Positions 47,218-57,757 of a stretch of 64,000 nt of DNA are shown one piece after another. The translations under genes and the position numbers were made by a program. The notes below the pieces were generated by a model, which had not been told where the DNA came from, made no database searches, and saw nothing but the letters and a program-made list of their open reading frames with translations. Position 1 is the stretch's first letter. Each line of letters starts with the position of its first letter. The DNA is from Metaphire vulgaris (Eukaryota > Annelida > Clitellata > Crassiclitellata > Megascolecidae), in contig CM030836.1 of assembly GCA_018105865.1 (NCBI GenBank), forward strand, positions 5,108,983 to 5,172,982. Reading direction: 5' to 3'.

Positions 47218-48387
47218 TTCAAATATAAATATTATCAATTATTTTGAAAAAAACTAATAAAACATAAATTAAAGTATAAATTAATTTTTAAAACCGTCCG
47301 CCATCACAGCCACCGCCATGGCAACAAATGCAGTCTGCACAGACCATAGACTTGAGCACCATTCGTATGATTTTTACGCTGATAATTTTTATATAGCACT
47401 GTATATTTAAAGTTCTCAAAGAGTCTTCGACAGTATTTATTTATTTAGATTATTACTAAAATCTCGTGAATTTCTATAGCGCTCTGAAAAGCAGCACCGC
47501 AGTAGGCCTAGCTCCTTATTCCTAGACGCTTAATGCATTTAAGTCTAACTAGAAGATGCATGAATTCTAAGCACAGACCGCGGTGTATTGCCGTCTGACA
47601 CTCTATTTCTGTGTTTCCATTGTTGAATTAAGCATTTTCATTCTAAGTTTAAAGACCAACTCTCGTCATTATGGCATTATTTGTCAGATATTCGATCGTG
47701 TTATGTCCGTTCTAATAGCCTTACAACTTACAAGTTACAGCTGATCGTTCTTGATGTGTGAATTTCTTCGTTTGATTTTCTTTTAGACACTGCAGGCCTA
47801 AATGTTGCTATCGACGGGAAATACGCAGAGGGATTTCATGTGACAGATCAACGCGCATTAGGTTAATGAAACTCATCGCCGTCGTTGTTGGATGTCTGGA
47901 AATGGATGAAACTAAACAGAATTGACAACGCGGAATCTGGTTCGTGCTCGCAGAAATAATGTCGCTGAGATCGTGCATAGCCTACTGTATTGGCCTAAGT
48001 CATGATATGCTTGTCAAGAATTCCAAATTGACCTGTTGTTATATACTGCATAAGTCGAAATTCTGTTTTCTCCTAATTGGACGACAAGGTCGCTTGTTTA
48101 AGTTGTTTTGTCTTAATTATTCACAGACACATAAAAATGCATGCCTCCAAGTAATGTCGTAATATGCTGACATCCTATAAATAGGCCTGATTCGTCATCT
48201 CTGATAGCATATCGTTAGGGAATAATGATTATGACAGTCTCCCTTTGATTCCAAGACCATAACCAGAATACAATTTCGGAGCGGGCGCTTAGGCCTACTT
48301 ATCTCTGAGCAAAGAACTGTGAGACTAAGAGCTGTAGAAATTCAGCACCAAAACTTCATTATGTTTGCTATTGCGTAGGCTTAGGCC
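47218..48387. other. 5' flank of the HMG-box gene; no gene recognised
   Basis: Positions 47290-47340 are locally CpG-containing (CCGTCCGCCATCACAGCC) and may hold the promoter. The rest is AT-rich apart from the 3'-tail-like repeat at 47459-47485. Confidence 0.4.
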
Positions 48388-48760
48388 CAGTGGCGTAGCC
48401 AGGATTTCCGGAAGGGGGTTTGGTTTTGGGTTTTGACCGTGATCAGTGGCGGCTCCAGGATTTGGCAAGTGGGGGGGGGGGGCGTTGGGGTGGCAACTTC
48501 TAATCATGGGAGGGCCAACCATGTTGTTTAATGTATGTAGCATTAAGTATAGGGTCCCAACAGGGGGGCCATTGGAGGGGGCCAGACACTCAATAGGGGG
48601 CACGGGCTCCTCTGGCCCCCGGTGGAGCCGCCACTGACCGTGATCAACTTCGGAAAAATCTTGACAAGCAAAAAAGGTCGTCACCTCTTAAACCGTTACA
48701 TTCTATAGCCAGGTAGCTAAGGGGGGCTTAACCCCAACCCACCCCTTGGCTACGCCACTG
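48388..48760 (+). mobile_element. hAT-like element (CAGTGGCGTAGCC family), host of a nested MITE
   Basis: It starts CAGTGGCGTAGCCAGGATTT and ends CCTTGGCTACGCCACTG. Perfect duplications CTTAGGCC lie at 48380-48387 and 48761-48768. Without the insert it is about 172 bp. It contains an A-run core at 48662-48683. Confidence 0.95.
48444..48636 (+). mobile_element. hAT-like MITE, family CAGTGGCGGCTC, copy B (nested)
   Basis: It starts CAGTGGCGGCTCCAGGATTT and ends GGTGGAGCCGCCACTG. Perfect duplications ACCGTGAT lie at 48436-48443 and 48637-48644, inside the element at 48388-48760. The uninterrupted ACCGTGA target is visible at 31255 in the sister host element. Confidence 0.96.
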
Positions 48761-48832
48761 CTTAGGCCTATACTTAAAGACGTGTCCGTCAAAAGACGGT
48801 GGGCGTATGGCGTCTCCTTTCTTGTCCGTCCT

Positions 48833-49219
48833 CAGTGGCGGCTCGAGGATTTGGCAAGTGGTGGTGGGGAGCGTTGTAGTGGCAACTGCTAAGCAAGGGA
48901 CCAACTACTCGCGGCCAAGACCGCCAGATATATAGTAGTAAGCAGTGGCTTTTTTAGACATGTCCCACATGTTCCATGAAACAGGGGCCCCCACACACAA
49001 GGGGTCTCCACATAGTAGCTGAGGTCCTTTTTTGCCTCTCAAAATGTAATAGGGGAGGGACGGATATCCTGGCAGGCCCCAGAACATTTGGAACAGGACC
49101 CATGCAATCCTAAATGCGGCCCTGGTAGTAAGCATAGGGGTTCCAACTGGGGAGGGGGCACAGAGGGGAAGGCATTAAATAAGGAGCACGACCCCCGCCC
49201 CCCAGCGGAGCCGCCACTG
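48833..49219 (+). mobile_element. hAT-like MITE, family CAGTGGCGGCTC, copy D (interrupted)
   Basis: It starts CAGTGGCGGCTCGAGGATTT and ends GCGGAGCCGCCACTG. The flanks TCCGTCCT and CCCGTGCT are a duplication with two mismatches, so this is an older copy. It is interrupted by 48943-49124. Confidence 0.9.
48943..49124 (+). mobile_element. hAT-like element nested in copy D
   Basis: It starts CAGTGGCTTTTTTAGACATG and ends AAATGCGGCCCTG. Perfect duplications GTAGTAAG lie at 48935-48942 and 49125-49132. It is 182 bp. Its termini differ from the host family. Confidence 0.93.
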
Positions 49220-49439
49220 CCCGTGCTTGCCATCAGCAATGGCCGAGTTTTAAAAGCTGCATCAGAGTCGCATTAGACTCGTTGGAGAAAGTTTGAGGTA
49301 CATCGGCGTAGACGTCGTCACGAATCACGTCTGACGTAACGGTTACCAGTGTTTTATCAAGATCTATTAGGGAGAGATCCCCCCACCAAAAAAATTTAAA
49401 ATTTCCCTCCTCCTTTCAAATAAATCCCTGCCGGGAACG

Positions 49440-49665
49440 GTTTTTCCTTGTTATAAATTTGCTACAAGTTTGTTCTAAGTTTTCTTGGAACGTGTTGCGC
49501 GTTCCGAGATTAGAACGCATTTGTAACAAGAAAACTTGTCACAAGATTCTTGGAACGAATTCGTTCTCAACTCGTTCTGTGTACTCGCTACGAGAGCTTG
49601 TAACGAACTTGTTGCGATTCTTGTAAATAATTAGTTCGAACTTGTTCTCAAAAATCTCGTTGCAG
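49440..49665. repeat. Degenerate TTGTTNNNA-rich tract
   Basis: Many short variants of 'aacttgtt', 'gttcta', 'cttgtaac' and their inverses. Low complexity, possibly a decayed tandem array. Confidence 0.5.
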
Positions 49666-49679
49666 GTTCGTGCACATGT

Positions 49680-49886
49680 GAGGAGGGAGGGGGAGAAGGA
49701 GAGGAGGCAGAGGGAGAGGGGAGAGGGAGGAGAGGGAGAGGGAGAGGGAGAGGGAGAGAGGACAGAGAGACAGAGAGACAGGAGAGGGAGAGGGAGAGGA
49801 GGGAGAGGGGCAAGGACAGGGACAGGGGCAGGGACAGGAACAGGGACAGGGGCAGGGGCAGGACCAGGGGCAGGGACAGGGACATA
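49680..49886. repeat. Polypurine (GGGAGA)n then (GGGACA)n array
   Basis: Almost pure A/G on the plus strand, grading from GAGGGA units to GGGACAGG/GGGGCAGG units. Open frames here are compositional. Confidence 0.9.
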
Positions 49887-49901
49887 AATTTCAAGTATAT
49901 A

Positions 49902-50519
49902 GGGGCCGTCCATAAATGAGGTCACGCGCTTGGTGGGAGGGGTTCAGACATTTGTGACGATGTGTGACGAGGATAAGGTAGGTCCCACCGTCCCACAAAT
50001 GTGACGTCACATAATGCAAAATATTTTTAATACTAAATTAAATGTTATAAAAGTCGCGAGTAATTATAGTATAATTATTGAATGCATGTTACGTTTAGAA
50101 TTATTATATTTCATTTTTATACAAGAATTTGAATAAATTTCTGAATATCATGCATGCAGTCAAGAAATAAGTGATTTGAAACAATAATTTTTACGTTGGA
50201 AAAAAGATGACGGGGGGTTTAACGCTTTCTGACGTCATATTCAGGGATATTTTACACCCCCGAACCCCAACCCCAATTTGAGGGCGACACCCCCAGATTT
50301 TGATGCTGACGACCTTTTTTTTGCATGTCAGGATTTTAGAGTTGAACCCCAAAATATCTCAACCCCCCCCCCCAATTGAAAGTCCTAGAAAAATTGGGGG
50401 GAGGGTTAACGCTTTGTGACGTCATGGTTTAGGGGGTCAGTTTTTGTGACGACGTGTGACGAAGGGGAGAGGGGTTCAAAAACTGCCAAAATCGCGTGAC
50501 GTCATTTACGGACGGCCCC
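49902..50519. mobile_element. MITE with GGGGCCGTCC termini
   Basis: The left end GGGGCCGTCCATAAATGAGG and right end GACGTCATTTACGGACGGCCCC are inverse over about 27 bases (TGACGTCACGCG-like interior). It is 618 bp, with internal GTGTGACGA repeats and an A-run core at 50307-50330. The target duplication was not resolved. Confidence 0.85.
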
Positions 50520-50689
50520 AAACGCCGCGCACTGTATTGCCAATTAAGTCTGTTTGACAACAACATGCAACATGCAACGTGGCTATATATAGCTGATAAC
50601 GTACGATGTGCAACCAGTCGCTAGATGGCGATACAATGGCCATATGACTATTTTAAATATATCGCATTCGGAAGATGGCGTCACCTTAC

Positions 50690-51045
50690 AGTCATACGGA
50701 AATTGCAGCCTATACTGCCAATCTTGAGGTCCGTGGTTCAACTCCCGGCCGCGGCAGAAACTTTTCGGTTGTTTCTGCCCCAAGCGCCCCCCAGTCGACT
50801 CAGCTGCGAATGAGTACATCGGGTGTTAACAACAGTGGTTCTCACACAGGGCAGTCCCTACTGAACCACTTTAAACCTTGTTATATTATATTATATTATA
50901 ACTCGGTGGAAGGAAAGGCGGCGAGGGAAAGGCTGGCAACCGCCCTCATTCAGCCGATGCCATGTAAAACTGAAGGCGCTAACCCTTCGGTTCTCCTACG
51001 GGCGATGAGCCTTTGGATGTTCCTTTACCTTTACCTTACCTTGGA
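50690..51045 (+). mobile_element. tRNA-derived SINE, copy 2
   Basis: It matches the minus strand of 9957-10230 from 'ctgccaatcttgaggtccg' (B box GGTTCAACTCCCGG) to 'cggttctcctacgggcgatg'. It lacks the A-box head, ends in (TTTACC)n-like text, and has about 70 extra bases at 50832-50901. Confidence 0.88.
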
Positions 51046-51059
51046 TATAGAGCCGTTTA

Positions 51060-53010
51060 AAAGCGGCATGCTGAATATACGGTTTTTTGCAACCAGGCCT
51101 AATCTTGTTGAATTTACTGAAACACTTTGTCTGCTCATTCACGTTTAATGGCAGCAATTTCCAGCGACAGTAAGGCTAATGTGACTGAACTGATGTGAAT
51201 GTGTATTTTATGCATCCATGAAACGGCTGGACTTAAACTACTACTATATATACATTTCGCATATGTGGTATAATGCTATAATAAGTTGCTACAGACGTAG
51301 TACTTTCCAAAGCGCTATATAAATCCACGAGATTTTACTTACTTACTTAATGCTGTACGTGGCACTTAGATTGTTTGTTATAGTATGTTGACATATACAC
51401 AATACTGGCACTAGATGGCTCTTCTCTTAAATGTGTTATTTGCTTCTATTTTACAGTATTAACTATATTAAATTATTTTATGTTAAATTAACTTAAATGA
51501 AAATTAGAAAGTGTTTCTCGAAATTTTCTTCAATCGTTTGAATTGAGACAACTGCCGACTTATCACTAATTACCCTGGCAAGTGACCTATTATATCACAT
51601 TGCAAGACGTACACGTCGGAAAAAATTATGCAATTGCACCTTGCTTTACAGACAATTGTTTATGTTGTTGTCAATGTACAGAAACCAAATTTGCCATAGT
51701 AAGTCTTTGGTGTCCCGACTATAACAATTAAGGTAAAATTTGGTTGCAGCTATAGCATAAGTGGTTTTCATTTGCCGTATGCGATTTCGTTTTGTACTAT
51801 CGTTTTCTAATACGAAGACTTTAAGATGCAAATTGTTCGATTGATGATAATGATCAGTTCGACAAGAAACAAAACGACAGATTTTTGCGGCGGAGAAAGA
51901 CATGCACTTCTGAGGCCCACTTTTCCCTTCGTCCTTTGTGTTGCTAAGCCCAAAACCGACTGTCCCTTCCGATCTCTGCATGCTCTCGACTCTCTCCTCC
52001 CCGTGTCCCTCGTTAACTCCCTGTCTCCGTCTCTGTCTGTCTCTGTCTCTGTCTTTTTTCCCAGCGCCATCTGTTGCCCTCTTGGCTCGCCCATGCCCTC
52101 CTCCTCCTGACCGTGCAACCGTCGGAGTGTCCTCCCCCCAATTTAATTTAAGTTCAAGCAATTAAGAGATGTGCACCAATGCCCCACTGGCCAAAAAAGC
52201 CCAGCACTGGCATCGCTGCCAATGACCGATGCACCGCTGACCTCCTGGGTAGCTGAGTGCACGGTGACCACACTGCCCCAAGGCAATTAAATACAAAAGG
52301 CAGGCCAGGAACCCGTCTTTTGCATACAGGTCAAGTAGGCGTGGCTATATGACGTCACTGGTTGATTGAGCGACTGTTGCTACAGAGAAACAGCAAGACA
52401 GTATCTAAGAATGTAAATGGTTCCCTTTCTTTTTATAACTAACTTATTTCTGAAACTTCACAGACGTTTCGAAATACCAACCATCTTCCTGTATGAATCT
52501 GGTGTAGCTGATTTTGTAAAAGTTTAGATTGAAAACGTTAACTATAGCCTAAGCATTACAACAACCAAGCAAAAGCAAGAGAATGGTCAAATGGAGGCCC
52601 TATCTAAGAATGTTTTAGTTTGTTTATTTGTCGATTGTTTAGCGTTTATTTGCGTTGACACATCACATTCTAGTGTTGACATGCTCAAAATAAAGATACT
52701 AGTCTTATTAAAAAAATCAGTTACGAAAACAGCGTTCAATAAAGTCTTGATCTGTAAGGAAAGCATTTACTGATTATCACTGCATAATGAAGATGAGAAA
52801 GTGCAGATATTGTAGAGTGCGAATAATAATGAAAAATTTATAGAAAGTGTGACTATTGAAATTGCTAATTAATTGATTATCGGATACAATGCCTAGTAAA
52901 ACGAACATAATTATAGATAATCTGTAGTCAATATAAGGTTTAATGATGTAAATAAAAGATACCAAAAGGGAGTAAACTCCACCAGTAGGTACCTTTAATA
53001 AGTGTTTTTC
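51060..53010. other. No gene recognised
   Basis: Unique-looking, AT-rich sequence. A pyrimidine-rich stretch at 51960-52130 (CTGTCTCTGTCT) creates spurious frames. The 3'-tail-like repeat lies at 51303-51340, inverted. Confidence 0.4.
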
Positions 53011-53230
53011 TAGCCACCTTGACATTAGGGGAATTATGAAATGTGGGGTGTGAGGTCTAAGTCTCCAAAAACCTTGACAAGTAAAAGACAGGTTATCTTC
53101 CTTTTAAAATGGGCTGATAACCAGCCAAATATTTTGAATGGAGGTGGGATTTTCATATTTCTGGGGTCAACTTGTGAAAAGTTATTCTCCCCCATGTTGA
53201 CATAAGTTACGCCAGATTACGCCACTATAT
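53011..53230. mobile_element. Dispersed repeat beginning 'tctagccaccttgacatt'
   Basis: The start is shared with 62854-62872. It contains an A-run core at 53075-53097 and ends near 'ttacgccactat'. The borders are uncertain. Confidence 0.5.
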
Positions 53231-54589
53231 GTAAGTAACAGTTAGATGGTATTAAAGCTTACAAATATATTTATTTGCAGTAGTAAAGAAATGAGTGAAA
53301 GTCGGCTAATTACAAGGCAATTCAGCTTCTTAGCATGCTTTAAAGTGGCTTAAGAGGCATTACTACCTCTGTGAAAGCCACTAGGGGGCACTAACGGGGC
53401 TTGACGCTCCAGCACGTAACCCACTCTGCCATCTTCCGCTCAAAATTTTCTACGTTAAGGAATGCAACGTCTTAATTGCGAATCACCAAAACACAGCAAA
53501 ACACTACAAAACACTACACAACATTTAAAAATGTAATCCTAGATATGTGTTCCAGGTCAAATCTGGCGTGAAATCTAGGAAGTTACATTCCTCATTTTCT
53601 TTTTTATAGTTAGTTTCTTGTTGGTGAGCACAATTTTGAGGCATTTTATCGTATACACTTAGCCTGACTGTCTATATACTAACTTTTATCAACAAATATA
53701 AAAATAACTATATTCCTTAATATTACAACAGCTGGCTGTATTCCTTTAACAATGCAAAAGGCTGGCTGGCTGTTCCGAATCAACCGCTGACGTCATAATG
53801 GGCGGGGTTTGAGATAATGAGGCAGGAGTACATCGAAGTTGACCAGCCTCTTAGTATTAAACAGTCTTGACACTGCCCGGTCGCGGTCGGCTGACTCTTC
53901 TTAATTCTTAGAAACGAAGCCGGAGGAGGGCCGGGGCAAGCCGACAGAGAGGAGGCCGGCGGCGTCTGTGTCTGCAGAGGTACAGAATGTTCGTGAACTG
54001 GTGCCGTAGAGGCAGGGGAGGGACAGGGTGCGTGTGTACGGGCGGGTGCCTGGCTCTCTGTCTCCTGGTGGCTGTCCGGTTGCTTCGGGCGAGTCTAGTT
54101 ACTCAGCGGCAGAAGGGTGGCGTTGTCATGGAAATAATATGATAATGAATGATAACCTGAGTTTTGGGGTAAAGGAGACAGAGAAGGGAGATAGAGAAGC
54201 TGGGGCCGGGGAAGCCGAGGAGAGGCTGGTGAAGAGGAGAAGGGAGCTTTTGGGCGTTAAGAAAGAAAGATATTTTATATGTTTTCTTAGAAGTTCGAAC
54301 CCGGCTGGAAAATACAGTATATACAGCAAATCGAACAAGTTTCCGTAGCTTCTCAATGCCCAAGAGTCCGTCAGCGACTATATAGTCCTTGGTTCACAAT
54401 TCTGCTAACTGCTGTTCACTTACAAGAAGCCCAGCTAGCTAGGGTTGCTGGGATGAACGCCCCATGCCTGTAACCGCACACATACATCGCATATCAACGA
54501 AAACTCTTTCTTTGTTTTATTTTCCTTTAAATTAATTCATTCTAATTCTTTATTTCAAATTGGTAACAGTCAAGGTGATTATCTTCATA
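53231..54589. other. No gene recognised; partly GC-rich
   Basis: 53870-54260 is GC- and G-rich and could be a CpG island or UTR, but I see no supported exon. Confidence 0.35.
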
Positions 54590-55290
54590 CAGCCAACTAA
54601 TCACTAAGATTAACTCTGAATTAATTAAAGTTACAGAATGGTTCCAAATAAATAAATTAGCTCTTAACTTTAAAAAACCAATTACATTAAATTCAACCTA
54701 AAATAAGCATCAGCAATTAAACCCTGACCCAATAATAATAAACAATACAATTATAACCCAAACTTCCCATACCAAATTCCTTGGGTTAATTGTTGACCAG
54801 AATCTAAATTGGAAAGAAAATACGGATTATTTAACTAATAAAATATTTAAAAAAAATTTAATATAGGCCTACTAATACATATAAATAAATATCTAAACCA
54901 ATCGGCAAGGCATAAACTCTATTATACTCTTATCTATCCGTACTTAAATTATTGCAATATTATTTGGGGAAGATTCAGATTATGCAAAACGAAGCAGTTA
55001 GACTTTTATTCAATGAAACTGAGCCAGTGGCGGCTCCACCGGGGTCAGGGGCCGTGCCCCTATTGAGATCCTGGCCCCCAGTGGCCCCCAGTTGGGACCC
55101 TATACTTAATGCTACATACATTAAACAACAAATGGTTGGCCCCCATGATTAGAAGTTGTCCTCAACGGCCCCCACTTGCCAAATCCTAGAGCCGCCACTG
55201 AACTGAGCACAGCAAAACTATAAATCTTTTAATTAAATGTAAACTTTATAATATATATGACATCTATAAATATCAGGCATCACTATTTAT
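54590..55290 (+). pseudogene. Decayed CR1/jockey-type LINE, C-terminal RT half
   Basis: Across shifting frames the sequence gives TEWFQINKLALNFKKT, KFLGLIVDQNLNWKE, TNKIFKK, LYYTLIYPYLNYCNIIWG and IQIMQNEAVRLLFNE. This is the usual order of RT C-terminal motifs. It is strongly AT-biased with many stops. A hAT-like MITE interrupts it at 55025-55200. Confidence 0.8.
55025..55200 (-). mobile_element. hAT-like MITE, family CAGTGGCGGCTC, copy C
   Basis: Inverse orientation: it starts CAGTGGCGGCTCCACC and ends CCTAGAGCCGCCACTG. Perfect 8-bp duplications AACTGAGC lie at 55017-55024 and 55201-55208. It is 176 bp and inserted in the LINE remnant. Confidence 0.96.
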
Positions 55291-55317
55291 TTTCAAATAT
55301 ATATCACAAATTTTACC

Positions 55318-55480
55318 TCCTGGGGAGAGGGGGATTGGTTTTGGGAGGGGCAGGGGGATTGGGTTGGTGGCTGAAGGATGGGTTTGGAGGGGAGGGGAGG
55401 GGGGGGGGGCGGGAGGGGGACCGAGGGGGAGGGAGGGGGCGGGGGCAGGGGTTGAGGCGAGGGGTAGGGAGGCTAAACAG
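55318..55480. repeat. G-rich tract
   Basis: Dense GGGG runs on the plus strand, with G-quadruplex potential. It resembles the complement of the 5066-5640 minisatellite in composition only. Confidence 0.8.
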
Positions 55481-55649
55481 CTTGAAGCCAAAAAGAACGC
55501 GCCGTTAAGTTACTCCGATTTGGTTGCAGCTTTGATTAATGATTTTGGTTGCCATAGCGACGACGTCCTGCTATTGTCACCTATGAGAGGACGCACAAAG
55601 AAACAAACAAACAAAGAAACTTACCAAACATACCGGACATCCCAATTAT

Positions 55650-55650
55650 A

Positions 55651-55731
<81 letters not shown>
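55650..55731. repeat. (TA)n microsatellite
   Basis: About 40 TA units. Confidence 0.98.
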
Positions 55732-55732
<1 letters not shown>

Positions 55733-56367
55733 ACAGTAAGAAAAGTTCGACTAAATGCGTGATTCTTTTGTCATTAAAAATAATTATATGGTATACATAG
55801 ATCCAGTATAGAGGGGACCGATTTTCAAAATATTTACATTGTTTGACTCATAAATGAATGGGGGACAATGCCATATAGATATTATTTACGACGCCCTTCA
55901 TGCGTAGCCGCCATACCTATATAGTCAAACTGAAACAAGCGGAAAAGTCCTTCTTTTGCGTATTTTCACTCTATATTGGACTTTTCCAACTTGTTATTGT
56001 ATATATCAGGCTATATATGAAAGTTAAAATGAGATATATACCATTCTCCTGCATTTCAATTCCTTTTTCTAACCAGCCGTGCAAAAATATTTCTAAACAT
56101 TGGCAGGGGTCGATCACATCTCCGGCCTAATACAGATCCCCTCAGAAATCAAATACTTCTTTCAAGATTTGCAGCTAAAATAGTTGAGTGCCAACCTATC
56201 TCTTGTGAGCGCAAAGATGCAGGGAAATGTATTTGGAACAAAACAATACAAATTTTTTTAAAAAATCGGATTACATTTTGGCATAGGCACGGCTGTTAAA
56301 ATCCAATTTCCAACTCCTGCTACACTTCTTCGCAATTCCAAGACAAGGCGCATACAGGATCTGTTTA

Positions 56368-56501
56368 GGGGTCATCCATTTAGTACGTACGCAAAAAGTC
56401 ATAATTTTGACCCCTCCCGTTGCACATGGCGTACATAGGAAAAATTCCAAAAATACGACACCCCTCCCCCCTCAGTGCGTACGTACTAAATGGATGACCC
56501 C
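56368..56501. mobile_element. MITE with GGGGTCATCC termini
   Basis: GGGGTCATCCATTTAGTACG at the left and CGTACTAAATGGATGACCCC at the right are perfect inverses over at least 24 bases. It is 134 bp. The target duplication is not clear. Confidence 0.9.
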
Positions 56502-56688
56502 TTCTGGCGCGACAGTAAGAAATGGTGGATAACATCGGAATTGTTCGAGAAGTGGTTTGAAAATTTCGTCGACACAGTACGTCCGGGGGTTCGTCAGGGC
56601 TTAAAGTGAGCCGGGGCCCGCCGGGGCCCGGCCCCGGCAAAGAAACATCTGGACTGACAAAAAAATAAAAAAGGTGGTAAGCTATTGT

Positions 56689-57466
56689 CAGTGATGGGCA
56701 AATAGTTAACTAATTAGTTGCTAACTAAAAAGTTTAACTACTTTTTTTAGTTAGCTTCATAGTTTAATTAAATATAAATAGTTTAGTTAAAATGATAGTT
56801 TAACTAAAAAAAATTAGTTAATAACTAAATAGTTTAACTAAAAAATTTTAGTTGGTGATCCGAAATTACAGTACCTTTTTATCTATTCCTTTCTGGGCAA
56901 TTTTTTTCATGACAACGATAACACCATATATCACTGATCTTGGTCAGAGACCAGTGTATTTTTACTTACTTACGATCTTTGATCTCGTTGGTAAGCGGGA
57001 AATGCTTTTATATGAAGTCGTTTATCTTTAGTTGGAATTATATACAATATTGAATTACATCATAAGTAGCGTTTTCTAGCAACGGAAAAGTGAAAATGAA
57101 TTAGTAAACATGTGTTGCGAAGAAGTCAAATTGAAGTTAAAGGACTCAAACCAAGCTCATAATGACTGCAAAAATTTCCTGCAGTCTAGACTAAGACTTA
57201 AATAGACAATCAATAATTAATTAATTCAATGGTTCATTGACTGACGTGTTGATGCTGCCAGCATCGTCTATGTTTTGAATTGTTTTAATGAACACATATT
57301 TGATACATGAAAAATAGTTGTAAAATTAGTTGCAAAAAGTTTAACTTTTTTTAGTTTAGTTAACTATTTTAGAAAGTTAGTTAGCAACTAAAAGTTTAAC
57401 TACTTATTTTTAGTTGAAATTTAGTTATAGTTTAACTAATATTTTTTAGTTAGTTGCCCATCACTG
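56689..57466. mobile_element. hAT-like element (CAGTGATGGGCAA)
   Basis: It starts CAGTGATGGGCAAATAG and ends AGTTGCCCATCACTG. Perfect 8-bp duplications GCTATTGT lie at 56681-56688 and 57467-57474. It is 778 bp. Both ends carry long arrays of AGTTAAACTA/TAGTTTAACT text. No transposase ORF. Confidence 0.95.
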
Positions 57467-57483
57467 GCTATTGTGAAAAGCAC

Positions 57484-57668
57484 GTCAAGTCCTTTTAAAA
57501 CGTTGGATGACTAAAAAAAAGGTCATCAGCTAAGTCTGATGAGAAATTGAACGTCAAGTTCCTGAAAATCTCTGATGACTAAAAAAAAGGTCGTCAGCTA
57601 ATTTTGATGGGAATTAAACTGGACGTCAAGTTCCTGAAAATCTCGGATGACTAAAAAAAAGGTCATCA
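57484..57668 (+). repeat. Tandem repeat, about 70 bp x 3
   Basis: Each unit has GACGTCAAGTTCCTGAAAAT, then GATGACTAAAAAAAAGGTC. Copies end at about 57530, 57598 and 57668. The first is the most diverged. Confidence 0.85.
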
Positions 57669-57757
57669 AGATTGTCCGGTAGTTGGACCACTATATATTG
57701 TGCAATGGATTCGAATGTCATATTCGTTTCTCTCCCCTCAATTTTTTACCCATAAAC

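Noticed and set aside
46499..47257. Plus-strand frame of 252 residues
   Set aside because: It is the complement of HMG-gene exon 1, whose start, splice sites and downstream domain support the minus strand.
49539..49925. Pro/Leu-rich and Gly/Thr-rich frames
   Set aside because: They are products of the polypurine array.
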